Assembly (NCBI GenBank): GCA_003142255.1
Contig: PLLO01000019.1
Location: 142,971 to 206,970 of the forward strand
Source of the DNA: Bacteroidales bacterium
GTDB taxonomy: Bacteria > Bacteroidota > Bacteroidia > Bacteroidales > VadinHA17
Length of the DNA: 64,000 bases
Direction: 5' to 3'
Made by a program: the position numbers and the translations under genes. Positions 56,580-64,000 of the stretch are shown here, one piece after another. The notes below the pieces were generated by a model. It was not told where the DNA came from. It saw nothing but the letters and a program-made list of their open reading frames with translations, and did not search any database. Each line of letters begins with the position of its first letter. The first letter of the stretch is position 1.

Positions 56580-57325
56580 TGTCGCTACTCCGGCAAAAAC
56601 TTAATGGAACTTTTATTCTTGACCGACGGTTATTCAGTTCCCGCCTGAAAAAAATTTTCGGATTCAATCCCGGGAAGCTCAAATTATATGAAATAGCATT
56701 CATTCACCGCTCAGCTACATTAACGCTGCCTAACGGAAGGAGGGTTAATAATGAAAGGCTCGAATATCTCGGCGATGCGGTTCTGGATGCAATTCTTTCC
56801 GATTTTCTTTTTGAGAAGTTCCCTGAAGCGAATGAGGGCTTCATGACAAAAATAAGGTCAAGGATTGTCAACCGTGAGGTCTTGAATCAGCTTGCAATAT
56901 CAATGGGTATAAATAAGATACTTATAAGCAATATAAGTTCTTCAAACCCTACAAAGAATCTTTATGGTGATGCCCTTGAAGCATTGATCGGATCTTTGTT
57001 CCTCGACAAAGGCTTCAGAAAGACTAAAAAGCTGTTTATCAAAAGAGTTCTGAACAGATACCTCGATATTGACAAAATTATTTCCACTGACACCGACTAT
57101 AAGAGCCTTGTTTTTGAATGGGTACAAAAGAACAAGGCAAACCTGATATTTGAATATAACGAAGAGTACGACTTCAATTGTAAAAAATCAATTTTCACTA
57201 CCACGCTGTCAATTAACAAGGAAGTATATGGGACAGGACAGGGTGAATCAAAGAAGGAAGCAGAACAAGAAGCTTCGGGCCAGGCATGGTTAAGGCTCAA
57301 AGATATTATCAGCGATAATGCATAG
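56579..57325 (+). CDS. rnc: Ribonuclease III
   Basis: RNase III cleaves double-stranded RNA in rRNA and mRNA processing. The 248-residue protein has the nuclease signature NERLEYLGDAVLDAILSDFL, a second acidic cluster GDALEALIGSLF, and a C-terminal double-stranded RNA-binding domain (about 175-243, GTGQGESKKEAEQEASGQAW). It begins with GTG at 56579, sharing one base with the fabF TAG, so it depends on translational coupling. A later ATG would remove the family's N-terminal helix. Confidence 0.95.
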   Translation: MSLLRQKLNGTFILDRRLFSSRLKKIFGFNPGKLKLYEIAFIHRSATLTLPNGRRVNNERLEYLGDAVLDAILSDFLFEKFPEANEGFMTKIRSRIVNREVLNQLAISMGINKILISNISSSNPTKNLYGDALEALIGSLFLDKGFRKTKKLFIKRVLNRYLDIDKIISTDTDYKSLVFEWVQKNKANLIFEYNEEYDFNCKKSIFTTTLSINKEVYGTGQGESKKEAEQEASGQAWLRLKDIISDNA

Positions 57326-57372
57326 TTTCTGCTATTTTTTTAACTACCTTTATAAGTTAAGGTGCTTTTTGT

Positions 57373-57813
57373 ATGAAAAGCGGGGTAAAAGTCAAACGGG
57401 TACAGCTTAAGGATAATCAGACCAATGATTCTGATATTATTGGCATCGTTTCAACTGAACCCGATTATAAGCTCTCGCTTGCCCTAAACCGTAAATTAAA
57501 GATCTCCCTTAAAAACGATTCTCCAGTGGTAATCAGGGAAGAGTCAGGTGTTGAAATGGCATTCAGCAGGTTTTCTGACATTTCGGCAGCTCTTAATCCC
57601 GGCTATGATCTCACATCAAATCGTTCGGGGAAGAATTTCCTTCTCAAAAAACTGAAAAACATTGATTTCATATTCCAGGTGCATAACCCCGGAGATGAGG
57701 ATGCAGTAAAGGTTATTGCTGCAACGCTGAAGAATATGGAATGTATTACTGCAGTATTCAGGATTGATCCCGTAACTATCAAGGATAAGAACCTACAATA
57801 CATAATCCAATAA
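57373..57813 (+). CDS. IPExxxVDY-family protein
   Basis: A 146-residue protein that in Bacteroidota commonly follows rnc or precedes pyruvate kinase. The segment IIGIVSTEPDYKLSLALNRK matches the family's N-terminal motif, and the middle (FSDISAALNPGYDL region) and end fit less well. It is soluble with no signal peptide. The biochemical role is not known to me. It is 47 bp after rnc and 3 bp before the next gene, thus inside the acpP-rnc operon. Confidence 0.7.
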   Translation: MKSGVKVKRVQLKDNQTNDSDIIGIVSTEPDYKLSLALNRKLKISLKNDSPVVIREESGVEMAFSRFSDISAALNPGYDLTSNRSGKNFLLKKLKNIDFIFQVHNPGDEDAVKVIAATLKNMECITAVFRIDPVTIKDKNLQYIIQ

Positions 57814-57816
57814 AAT

Positions 57817-58323
57817 ATGGAAAACCTGTATTACAATTTATCGGAGGAGGAGTTTACTAAAGGCCGTAAAATACTGATCTGGGTCTTTTTTGCTATATTT
57901 TTCATTGGAGGACTATATGTTGCATTGATCGGTCCGCTTTTTGGGGTTTACAGTGTAAAACCTATCATGTCGCTTGCTCCTTTCGGGATCAGCCTGCTTG
58001 TAGGGCTTGTTGCCACATATGCCACAATTAAAAGAAAAGACCTCTATTTCCTCATAGATAATGATAAAGTTGAATTCAGATATGGAGTATTCAGACCCAA
58101 AAGATACACATTCATCTGGAGTGATATGAAGGAGATTGTAATGCCTCATAAAGAGAGGAAGATAAAGGTTATCTTTAAAGATGGGAAATCATATATTATT
58201 GACCTTATGTGGATCCAGAGGAAAAAATCCATCCTCATCAGAAAGCACTTTTTTCAAATGGCCAGGGAGAAAGGCCTGAATGTGCTGAAAGTTGTTCAGC
58301 TTCCGCCTAACAGGAAAAAATAA
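57817..58323 (+). CDS. Two-helix membrane protein with PH-like domain
   Basis: 168 residues, with helices at about 18-40 and 50-70. A soluble, beta-rich domain follows (YFLIDNDKVEFRYGVFRPKR, then IWSDMKEIVMPHKERKIKVI), ending in a basic tail. This resembles bacterial PH-like membrane proteins in layout, and the protein at 6082-6564 has the same plan. No specific function is recognised. It is the last gene of the acpP-rnc run, 3 bp after the previous stop, and is followed by a strong terminator. Confidence 0.7.
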   Translation: MENLYYNLSEEEFTKGRKILIWVFFAIFFIGGLYVALIGPLFGVYSVKPIMSLAPFGISLLVGLVATYATIKRKDLYFLIDNDKVEFRYGVFRPKRYTFIWSDMKEIVMPHKERKIKVIFKDGKSYIIDLMWIQRKKSILIRKHFFQMAREKGLNVLKVVQLPPNRKK

Positions 58324-58343
58324 CAGGCTCTGTAAAAGAAGAA

Positions 58344-58376
58344 GAGCCGCTCCAGAACAGAGCGGCTCATTTTTTG
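58344..58376 (+). terminator. Terminator of the acpP-fabF-rnc operon
   Basis: GAGCCGCTC pairs perfectly with GAGCGGCTC, with a 7-nt loop, followed by ATTTTTTG. It starts 20 bp after the last gene's stop. Confidence 0.88.
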
Positions 58377-58646
58377 ATAACCCTAAAACTAACCTAACCT
58401 ATGAAAAAACCTCTATATGTATATTTCAAATATCGTGCCAAATCCGAAACAAAGATATGCCATGTAAATGATTGAAAAAAATATTTATACTTAATTAACT
58501 GGAAATTAACAATATGTTAATGAAACGTTAAGGTTTTTCATCATGCCATCTGCTCTATTTATCTACAACTCCGATTAAACAATCCGGTTGTTAAAGAAAG
58601 TTAAAGGATCAAATCATAATTTATATACAAGTACTTTTGTATCTGT
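58377..58646 (+). other. Gap with SusC-leader-like motif before the histidine kinase
   Basis: Directly behind the terminator is AACCCTAAAACTAACCTA followed by ACCTATGAAAAAACC. The same order, hairpin then AACCCTAAC...AACCTATGAAAA, occurs on the plus strand at 43662-43730. The ATG opens a frame of only 24 codons (MKKPLYVYFKYR...) that I do not call a gene. The rest is AT-rich, with the histidine-kinase promoter box at its end. Confidence 0.5.
58632..58639 (+). promoter_or_regulatory. -7 promoter box for the histidine kinase
   Basis: TACTTTTG matches TAnnTTTG and ends only 7 bp before the ATG at 58647. Transcription would then begin at or within a few bases of the start codon, giving a leaderless or nearly leaderless mRNA. 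Confidence 0.5.
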
Positions 58647-60203
58647 ATGAAACGAAGAACAATAGTATTACTTGCGATCTTCTTTTTCCTGGCAATCTCG
58701 GGGCTTCTCATGATCCAGCTATATTGGATCAGGAACGCAATAGCCATTACTGACCAGCAATTCCGTCAGCTCGCGAATAAAGCCCTCGAATCAGTAATAC
58801 TGGATCTTGAAGAGAAGGAACTTATTCACAGTATAGTTGAAGAAATAAATCCTGCTCCCACCGACTCAGTCACTGCAGTCGTTCCTGCAAATTCGCCTAT
58901 TGCCAGAAAGCTGAGGGGTTTCCAGCCAAATTCGAGGCTTCTTGAGATATACGGATTAAATAAAAGTATTGAACCTCTTACAATTACCAATGAAGGTCAA
59001 AAGATTTTCATTACTGCAGAGAATATCTCTTCCCTTACACCTGGTGAATCGACCGAAACTTCAGCTCAGTCTATCAGTGCTGAACTAAACGGGAGAGTTA
59101 CCAATAAGATCGTTTCACTCGAAAATATCATGGCTAAAATACTCAGGAATACGCCTGATATAAGAGAAAGGATTGACTTCAACAACCTTCAGAAATTGCT
59201 TAGGAATGCTCTGAATGATGTAGGCATTTACCTCAATTTTGAATTCTGCATCAGATCAGGAGCCTCGGGAATAATATGGAGCACACCGGGTTTTACAGAC
59301 AAGCCAGGAACAAATAAGTTTATAATACAGCTTTTCCCTAACGACCCTGTGCCTGGTCAGAACCAGCTCGTTCTGTACTGCCTCCAGGAAAACCAGTATA
59401 AATTTGAAAAAATCGGGAACCTTGGATTTCTCTCCCTGCTATTTACCGTAATGATTCTTTTCCTGTCGACCTGGACCTTTATTGTAATATTCCGCCAGAA
59501 AAAAATATCGGAGATCAGGAACGATTTTATAAACAATATGACTCATGAGCTGAAGACGCCTATTTCCACAATCTCGCTGGCATCTCAGATGATTGCCGAT
59601 AAATCGATTCCTGATGAGAAAAAAAATATAGATAATCTTGCAAAAGTCATTTCCGATGAGAGCATAAGGCTGAAATCACAGGTTGAGAAGGTATTGCAGA
59701 CAGCCTTTTTTGAGAAGAGAAGGATGAAGCTAAACCTTGTAGAGGTCGATATTCACAGGATTCTGGATAATGCAATTGAAAACTTTATGCTCCAGATAAA
59801 AAATATTGATGGCGTCATAAGTAAAGAATATATGGCAAAATCATCTTTTGCCCGGATTGATGAAGCCCATTTTCTTAATGCCGTCTCAAATTTAATCGAT
59901 AACGCTATCAAATATTCCAGGGGGAAGCCAGAGATCATTATATCGACACGAAATGTCAAAAAGGGTCTTTTAATAAGTGTTGAGGACAAAGGAATCGGAA
60001 TCAGCAAAGAGAACCTTAAAAGAATATATGATAAATTCTACAGGGTCCATTCCGGCAATCTACATAATGTTAAGGGATTCGGACTTGGCCTGAGTTATGT
60101 CAGAAAGATCATTGAAGAACATAACGGTACTATAACGGCTGAAAGCCAGATAAATAAAGGAACAAAATTTTCTATTTTCATTCCTCAAACTTTTCAAAAA
60201 TGA
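58647..60203 (+). CDS. Two-component sensor histidine kinase
   Basis: A 518-residue inner-membrane sensor. Transmembrane helices lie at about 7-27 and 259-282, enclosing a periplasmic sensing domain of about 230 residues. The HisKA domain has phospho-acceptor H300 (NMTHELKTPIS). The HATPase domain has the N box NLIDNAIKYS, G1 VEDKGIGIS and G2 GFGLGLSYV. Length and layout resemble RprX of Bacteroides, but no ligand can be inferred. The start codon ATGA overlaps with its partner: the response regulator begins 4 bp before this gene's end. Confidence 0.93.
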   Translation: MKRRTIVLLAIFFFLAISGLLMIQLYWIRNAIAITDQQFRQLANKALESVILDLEEKELIHSIVEEINPAPTDSVTAVVPANSPIARKLRGFQPNSRLLEIYGLNKSIEPLTITNEGQKIFITAENISSLTPGESTETSAQSISAELNGRVTNKIVSLENIMAKILRNTPDIRERIDFNNLQKLLRNALNDVGIYLNFEFCIRSGASGIIWSTPGFTDKPGTNKFIIQLFPNDPVPGQNQLVLYCLQENQYKFEKIGNLGFLSLLFTVMILFLSTWTFIVIFRQKKISEIRNDFINNMTHELKTPISTISLASQMIADKSIPDEKKNIDNLAKVISDESIRLKSQVEKVLQTAFFEKRRMKLNLVEVDIHRILDNAIENFMLQIKNIDGVISKEYMAKSSFARIDEAHFLNAVSNLIDNAIKYSRGKPEIIISTRNVKKGLLISVEDKGIGISKENLKRIYDKFYRVHSGNLHNVKGFGLGLSYVRKIIEEHNGTITAESQINKGTKFSIFIPQTFQK

Positions 60204-60886
60204 AAAATATAACTCTTCTTCTCGCTGAGGATGACAGTAATCTTGGAATTCTTCTTAAAAACTACCTGACGGCAAAGAATATTGATGCCGATTTGTTTCC
60301 CGACGGGATCAAAGCCCTGAATGCATTCCATGCTGCTAAATACAACATATGCATTCTCGATATAATGATGCCGGAAATGGATGGAATATCCCTGGCTGCA
60401 GAGATCCGTAAAATTGAGCCTGCAATTCCGATTATCTTCCTCACTGCCAAAAGCCAGAAGGAGGATATTCTCGAAGGGTTCCGTTCCGGAGCTGATGATT
60501 ATATAACAAAACCGTTTTCTATGGAAGAGCTGCTGTACCGTATACAGGCAATCCTTAAAAGAACCGCAGGGGTATCAGTACCAAAAAAAGAAGGAAACTA
60601 TACCATCGGCAATTATTCATTCGACCCGCTCAAGCAAATACTTTCAATAAGCGGACAGAGCATAAAGCTGACAACCAAAGAATCTGAACTTCTTGACCTT
60701 CTTTGCCGTCATCCTAATGAAATACTGGAGCGTAATTTTGCATTAAAGGCAATCTGGATTGACGATAACTATTTCAATGCCAGGAGCATGGATGTCTACA
60801 TTACCAGGCTGAGGAAATACCTTGGGAAAGACCCTTCAGTTAAAATTCTGAATGTCCATGGCAGAGGATATAAACTATTATGCTGA
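60200..60886 (+). CDS. OmpR-family response regulator
   Basis: 228 residues. The receiver domain has the acidic pair in LLLAEDDSNLG, phospho-acceptor D54 (ICILDIMMPEMDG) and the conserved lysine in FLTAKSQ. The C-terminal winged-helix DNA-binding domain (about 130-226) ends VKILNVHGRGYKLLC. It overlaps the kinase gene by 4 bp, making the pair obligately coupled. It resembles RprY-type regulators. Target genes cannot be read from the window. Confidence 0.94.
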   Translation: MKNITLLLAEDDSNLGILLKNYLTAKNIDADLFPDGIKALNAFHAAKYNICILDIMMPEMDGISLAAEIRKIEPAIPIIFLTAKSQKEDILEGFRSGADDYITKPFSMEELLYRIQAILKRTAGVSVPKKEGNYTIGNYSFDPLKQILSISGQSIKLTTKESELLDLLCRHPNEILERNFALKAIWIDDNYFNARSMDVYITRLRKYLGKDPSVKILNVHGRGYKLLC

Positions 60887-60915
60887 AAAAAAACCTGGTC
60901 TTTTGTGAGACCAGG
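60886..60915 (-). terminator. Terminator of lepA
   Basis: On the minus strand CCTGGTC and GACCAGG form a stem with an 8-nt loop followed by a run of eight T, overlapping the last base of the response-regulator stop codon. Before the hairpin on that strand is CTAACCTAAGCCTCTAACCC, related in composition to the motifs at 43699 and 58379 but on the other side of the hairpin. Confidence 0.8.
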
Positions 60916-61057
60916 GTTAGAGGCTTAGGTTAGACTATAGGATTATTATATTTTATTGACCCCCATATATCTTAAAGCGAATATAATTGTTTTTTATCAG
61001 TATCAATAAAAAACAATAAAATATTAATAAAGATGATATTTTTATATCCGGGAGAAC

Positions 61058-62845
61058 TCAATCAAATTTCAGTACAGCAAGAAAAGCTTGCTGAGGCACC
61101 TCAACATTTCCTATCTGGCGCATTCTCTTTTTACCTTTCTTCTGCTTCTCAAGGAGCTTCCTTTTTCTTGTTATATCTCCGCCATAGCATTTTGCCGTTA
61201 CGTCTTTTCGTACAGCCTTTACGGTTTCGCGGGCAATGATCTTGGCCCCTATCGCAGCCTGTATGGCAATATCGAACTGCTGCCTCGGAATTAGTTCCTT
61301 TAGTTTCTCACACATTTTGCGGCCGAATTCATAGGCATGGCCCCTGTAGATAAGGGTTGAAAGAGCATCCACCATTTCACCGTTCAAAAGGATGTCAAGC
61401 CTGACCAGGTCGGCTTTCTGATATGCAGTGTAATAATAATCGAATGAAGCATACCCCTTGGAGATGCTTTTCAACTTATCATAGAAATCAAATACTATTT
61501 CAGACAGTGGCATTTCAAAAGTAAGCTCAACCCTGTCCCTTGAAAGATAAACCTGGCTCTTCAGCACGCCTCTCTTGTCGATGCAAAGTTTCATTATAGC
61601 TCCGACATAATCCGACAGGGTAATCACCTGGGCAATTATATAGGGTTCCTCAATCCGCTCAATATGATTTATCGGAGGAAGGCCTGAAGGGTTGTGCACA
61701 TCAATCACTTCGCCCTTTGTCGTATAAGCTTTGAATGATACGTTAGGCACCGTGGTAATAACATCCATGTTGAATTCCCTGTCGAGCCGTTCCTGGATTA
61801 TTTCCATATGAAGCAGGCCTAAAAAGCCGCACCTGAAACCAAAGCCCAGTGCTGCTGATGACTCAGGCACGAATGTCAGGGAAGCATCATTCAGCTGAAG
61901 CTTTTCGATTGAGCTTCTCAGATCTTCATATTCGTCAGCATCGACAGGATACATTCCTGCAAAAACCATCGGCTTTACCTCTTCAAAACCTGATATTTCT
62001 GTTTCACAAGGGTTTTTAACCTGAGTTATAGTATCTCCAACCCTTACTTCTGCAGAATTCTTTACCCCCGTTATTATATAACCGACATCCCCGGTACCCA
62101 TCACTTCGCGCGGATCCTGCCTGAGCTTCAGAACACCTATCTCCTCGGCATTGTATTCATGACCGGTGCTCATAAATTTGACTTTTTCTCCTTTTCTGAG
62201 GGTACCGTTGATGATTTTAAAATATGCTATTATACCGCGGAAAGAATTAAAAATCGAATCGAAGATAAGGGCCTGAAGCGGTGCTTCCGGATCTCCTTTC
62301 GGAGGCGGAATCATGTTTATAATGTCTTCTAATATCCGGTCGACACCCATACCGGTCCTTGCACTTGCTTCAATAATATCATTTCGGTTACATCCTACAA
62401 GGTCAACTATCTGATCTTTAACCTCCTCGGGCATGGCATTATTCATATCCATCTTATTCAAAACCGGTATGATCGTAAGGTTATGATCAATTGCCATATA
62501 AAGATTTGAGATTGTCTGCGCCTGTATTCCCTGAGTGGCATCAATTACAAGAAGTGCTCCCTCACATGCGGCAATTGACCTTGATACCTCATAGGAGAAG
62601 TCCACATGTCCCGGTGTGTCGATCAGGTTCAGAAAGTATTTTTTCCCTTCATGGATATATTCCATCTGTATTGCATGGCTCTTGATGGTTATTCCCCTCT
62701 CCCTTTCAAGATCCATATCATCAAGGATCTGGTCCTGATACTCCCTTTCTGTAATTGTATTAGTCCTCTCAAGGAGTCTGTCGGCCAGGGTGCTTTTACC
62801 ATGATCGATATGTGCAATAATACAGAAATTACGGATCTGGTCCAT
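61058..62845 (-). CDS. lepA: Elongation factor 4 (LepA), ribosome back-translocating GTPase
   Basis: 595 residues from the ATG at 62845 (MDQIRNFC). A longer frame from 62875 would begin inside the promoter box and is rejected. The GTPase domain has the P-loop [14 protein letters not shown], the DTPGHVDF motif and the NKMD motif. The EF-G-like domains follow, and the unique LepA C-terminal domain ends in [20 protein letters not shown]. LepA acts on stalled or mis-translocated ribosomes and in 30S assembly. It is 108 bp downstream of groL, with a terminator between. Confidence 0.96.
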   Translation of the reverse strand: MDQIRNFCIIAHIDHGKSTLADRLLERTNTITEREYQDQILDDMDLERERGITIKSHAIQMEYIHEGKKYFLNLIDTPGHVDFSYEVSRSIAACEGALLVIDATQGIQAQTISNLYMAIDHNLTIIPVLNKMDMNNAMPEEVKDQIVDLVGCNRNDIIEASARTGMGVDRILEDIINMIPPPKGDPEAPLQALIFDSIFNSFRGIIAYFKIINGTLRKGEKVKFMSTGHEYNAEEIGVLKLRQDPREVMGTGDVGYIITGVKNSAEVRVGDTITQVKNPCETEISGFEEVKPMVFAGMYPVDADEYEDLRSSIEKLQLNDASLTFVPESSAALGFGFRCGFLGLLHMEIIQERLDREFNMDVITTVPNVSFKAYTTKGEVIDVHNPSGLPPINHIERIEEPYIIAQVITLSDYVGAIMKLCIDKRGVLKSQVYLSRDRVELTFEMPLSEIVFDFYDKLKSISKGYASFDYYYTAYQKADLVRLDILLNGEMVDALSTLIYRGHAYEFGRKMCEKLKELIPRQQFDIAIQAAIGAKIIARETVKAVRKDVTAKCYGGDITRKRKLLEKQKKGKKRMRQIGNVEVPQQAFLAVLKFD

Positions 62846-62872
62846 TCGGGAATTCGGATATAAAATAAGGTG

Positions 62873-62880
62873 CAAATATA
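62873..62880 (-). promoter_or_regulatory. -7 promoter box for lepA
   Basis: Minus strand reads TATATTTG, a full match to TAnnTTTG, 27 bp before the chosen ATG. It fixes the start at 62845 and shows lepA has its own promoter behind the groL terminator. Confidence 0.55.
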
Positions 62881-62891
62881 TAAAAATAAAG

Positions 62892-62920
62892 GGAGAGCCA
62901 GGCTTTTGGCCTGGCTCTCC
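62892..62920 (-). terminator. Terminator of groL
   Basis: On the minus strand GGAGAGCCAGGC and GCCTGGCTCTCC form a perfect 12-bp stem with a 5-nt loop, followed by CTTTATTTTT. It begins 33 bp after the groL stop. Confidence 0.9.
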
Positions 62921-62953
62921 GAATGTAAATTTATATAAGATGAATATCAGATA

Positions 62954-64000
62954 TTACATCATTCCGGGCATTCCGCCACCCATCCCCTGGGAAGACATAG
63001 CTGGATGCTCTTCTTTCTCGTCAACAATCACAGCTTCGGTAGTCAGGAACATTCCTGCAATAGATGCTGCATTTTCAAGAGCAACACGAACAACTTTGAC
63101 AGGATCAATCACACCTGATTTACTAAGCTTTTCATAATTGTCGGTCTGTGCATTATATCCGTAATCACCCTTGCCTGATTTTACGTTCTGGACTACAACT
63201 GCACCCTCTTTACCTGAATTGATAGCAATCTGGCGTAAAGGTTCTTCAATTGCACGTTTGATAATCTCAATACCGGTTGTCTGATCATCATTATCTCCTT
63301 TAAGTCCTTCAAGTGCAGCAATAGCACGAATATATGCAACGCCTCCACCCGGGACAATACCTTCTTCAATTGCAGCACGGGTTGCATGCAGAGAGTCATC
63401 GACGCGGTCTTTCTTGTTTTTCAATTCGACCTCAGAAGCAGCTCCAATATAAAGAACTGCAACACCGCCGGCAAGTTTGGCAAGACGTTCCTGCAACTTC
63501 TCTTTATCATAATCAGAAGTAGTTGTAGTCATCTGCTGTTTGATCTGACCTACGCGGGCTTTAATCATTTCCTTGTCACCGAAACCATTAACAATTGTAG
63601 TGTTTTCCTTATTGACAGTTACTTTCTCAGCAGTACCAAGCATTTCAAGAGTTGCGTGTTCCAGTTTAAGACCCTTCTCTTCTGAAATAACTGTTCCTCC
63701 TGTAAGGATAGCGATATCTTCAAGCATCTCTTTCCTTCTGTCGCCGAAACCTGGTGCTTTCACTGCACAAACCCTCAGGGAACCACGAAGACGGTTCACA
63801 ACGAGTGTTGCAAGTGCTTCACTTTCAACATCTTCAGCAACAATGAGAAGAGGCTTGCTGGTCTGGGCTGATGCCTCAAGGATAGGAAGCATATCTTTCA
63901 TTGAAGATATTTTCTTATCATAAATAAGAATATAAGGATTTTCAAGTTCTGCTTCCATTTTTTCTGCATTGGTAACAAAATATGCTGAAATATATCCGCG
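62954..64000 (-). CDS. groL: Chaperonin GroEL, 5' end outside window
   Basis: The frame is open from the window edge to the stop at 62954, giving the last 348 codons of a protein of about 545. The visible part covers the apical domain onward. It includes VRGYISAYF-type wording ([20 protein letters not shown]), [36 protein letters not shown], and the equatorial [14 protein letters not shown] and [10 protein letters not shown]. The end [10 protein letters not shown] is the flexible tail. GroEL assembles two heptameric rings and folds proteins with GroES in the cytoplasm. The beginning, and any groS, lie outside the window. Confidence 0.97.
   Translation of the reverse strand, partial: RGYISAYFVTNAEKMEAELENPYILIYDKKISSMKDMLPILEASAQTSKPLLIVAEDVESEALATLVVNRLRGSLRVCAVKAPGFGDRRKEMLEDIAILTGGTVISEEKGLKLEHATLEMLGTAEKVTVNKENTTIVNGFGDKEMIKARVGQIKQQMTTTTSDYDKEKLQERLAKLAGGVAVLYIGAASEVELKNKKDRVDDSLHATRAAIEEGIVPGGGVAYIRAIAALEGLKGDNDDQTTGIEIIKRAIEEPLRQIAINSGKEGAVVVQNVKSGKGDYGYNAQTDNYEKLSKSGVIDPVKVVRVALENAASIAGMFLTTEAVIVDEKEEHPAMSSQGMGGGMPGMM

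Noticed and set aside
58402-58476. 24-codon frame starting MKKPLYVYF after the AACCTAACC motif
   Set aside because: Too short, no conservation evidence from one sequence, and the ATGAAAAAA start may only reflect the shared leader motif.

Overview
The window is chromosomal DNA from a member of the phylum Bacteroidota, probably class Bacteroidia. The evidence is a SusC/SusD pair, an ECF sigma/FecR pair feeding a SusC with an STN domain, many outer-membrane-type lipoproteins, a gene of the IPExxxVDY family behind rnc, and TAnnTTTG -7 promoter boxes in place of the usual -10/-35 pattern. No species can be named from the sequence alone.

Left flank, 1-12.86 kb: housekeeping genes. These are yebC (cut by the window edge), miaB, two tandem secreted proteins that look like a SusC plug without its barrel, aspS, tadA, a small membrane protein, two different glutamate dehydrogenases on either side of dprA, tatD, a type I asparaginase and tRNA-Ser(GGA).

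Middle, 12.84-45.05 kb: a putative genomic island. A tyrosine recombinase starts about 250 bp after the tRNA-Ser gene. A 25-bp near-copy of the tRNA 3' end (22/25 identical) lies about 32 kb away at 45030-45054, as expected for attL/attR. The cargo is almost entirely one polysaccharide utilisation locus on the minus strand, aimed at alpha-L-arabinofuranosyl polymers such as arabinan or arabinose-decorated glycans. It has an ECF sigma factor, FecR, SusC, SusD, a sialidase-fold protein, a GH5-like protein, GH2, two intact GH51, an unassigned 736-residue lipoprotein, and three intact GH43 or GH43-like enzymes. A ribose-type ABC importer (binding protein, ATPase, permease) and a zinc alcohol dehydrogenase follow. 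The island is decaying: one GH51 and one GH43 are pseudogenes, and an ATP-grasp gene is fused head to head to a transposase remnant.

Right flank, 45.05-64 kb: core genes again. These are a GNAT-YoaP protein, a prohibitin homologue, a GH53 endo-galactanase (functionally related to the island but outside it), two hypothetical proteins, tRNA-Arg(CCG), leuS, an M23 peptidase, purN, acpP-fabF-rnc-IPExxxVDY, a membrane protein, a histidine kinase/response regulator pair, lepA and groL (cut by the window edge).

Proposed working of the locus: surface lipoproteins trim the polymer, SusCD imports oligosaccharides, and periplasmic GH43/GH51/GH2 release sugars. The RbsABC-like system then carries monosaccharide across the inner membrane, which is unusual for a Bacteroidota locus of this kind. 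Signalling probably runs from the SusC STN domain through FecR to the sigma factor.
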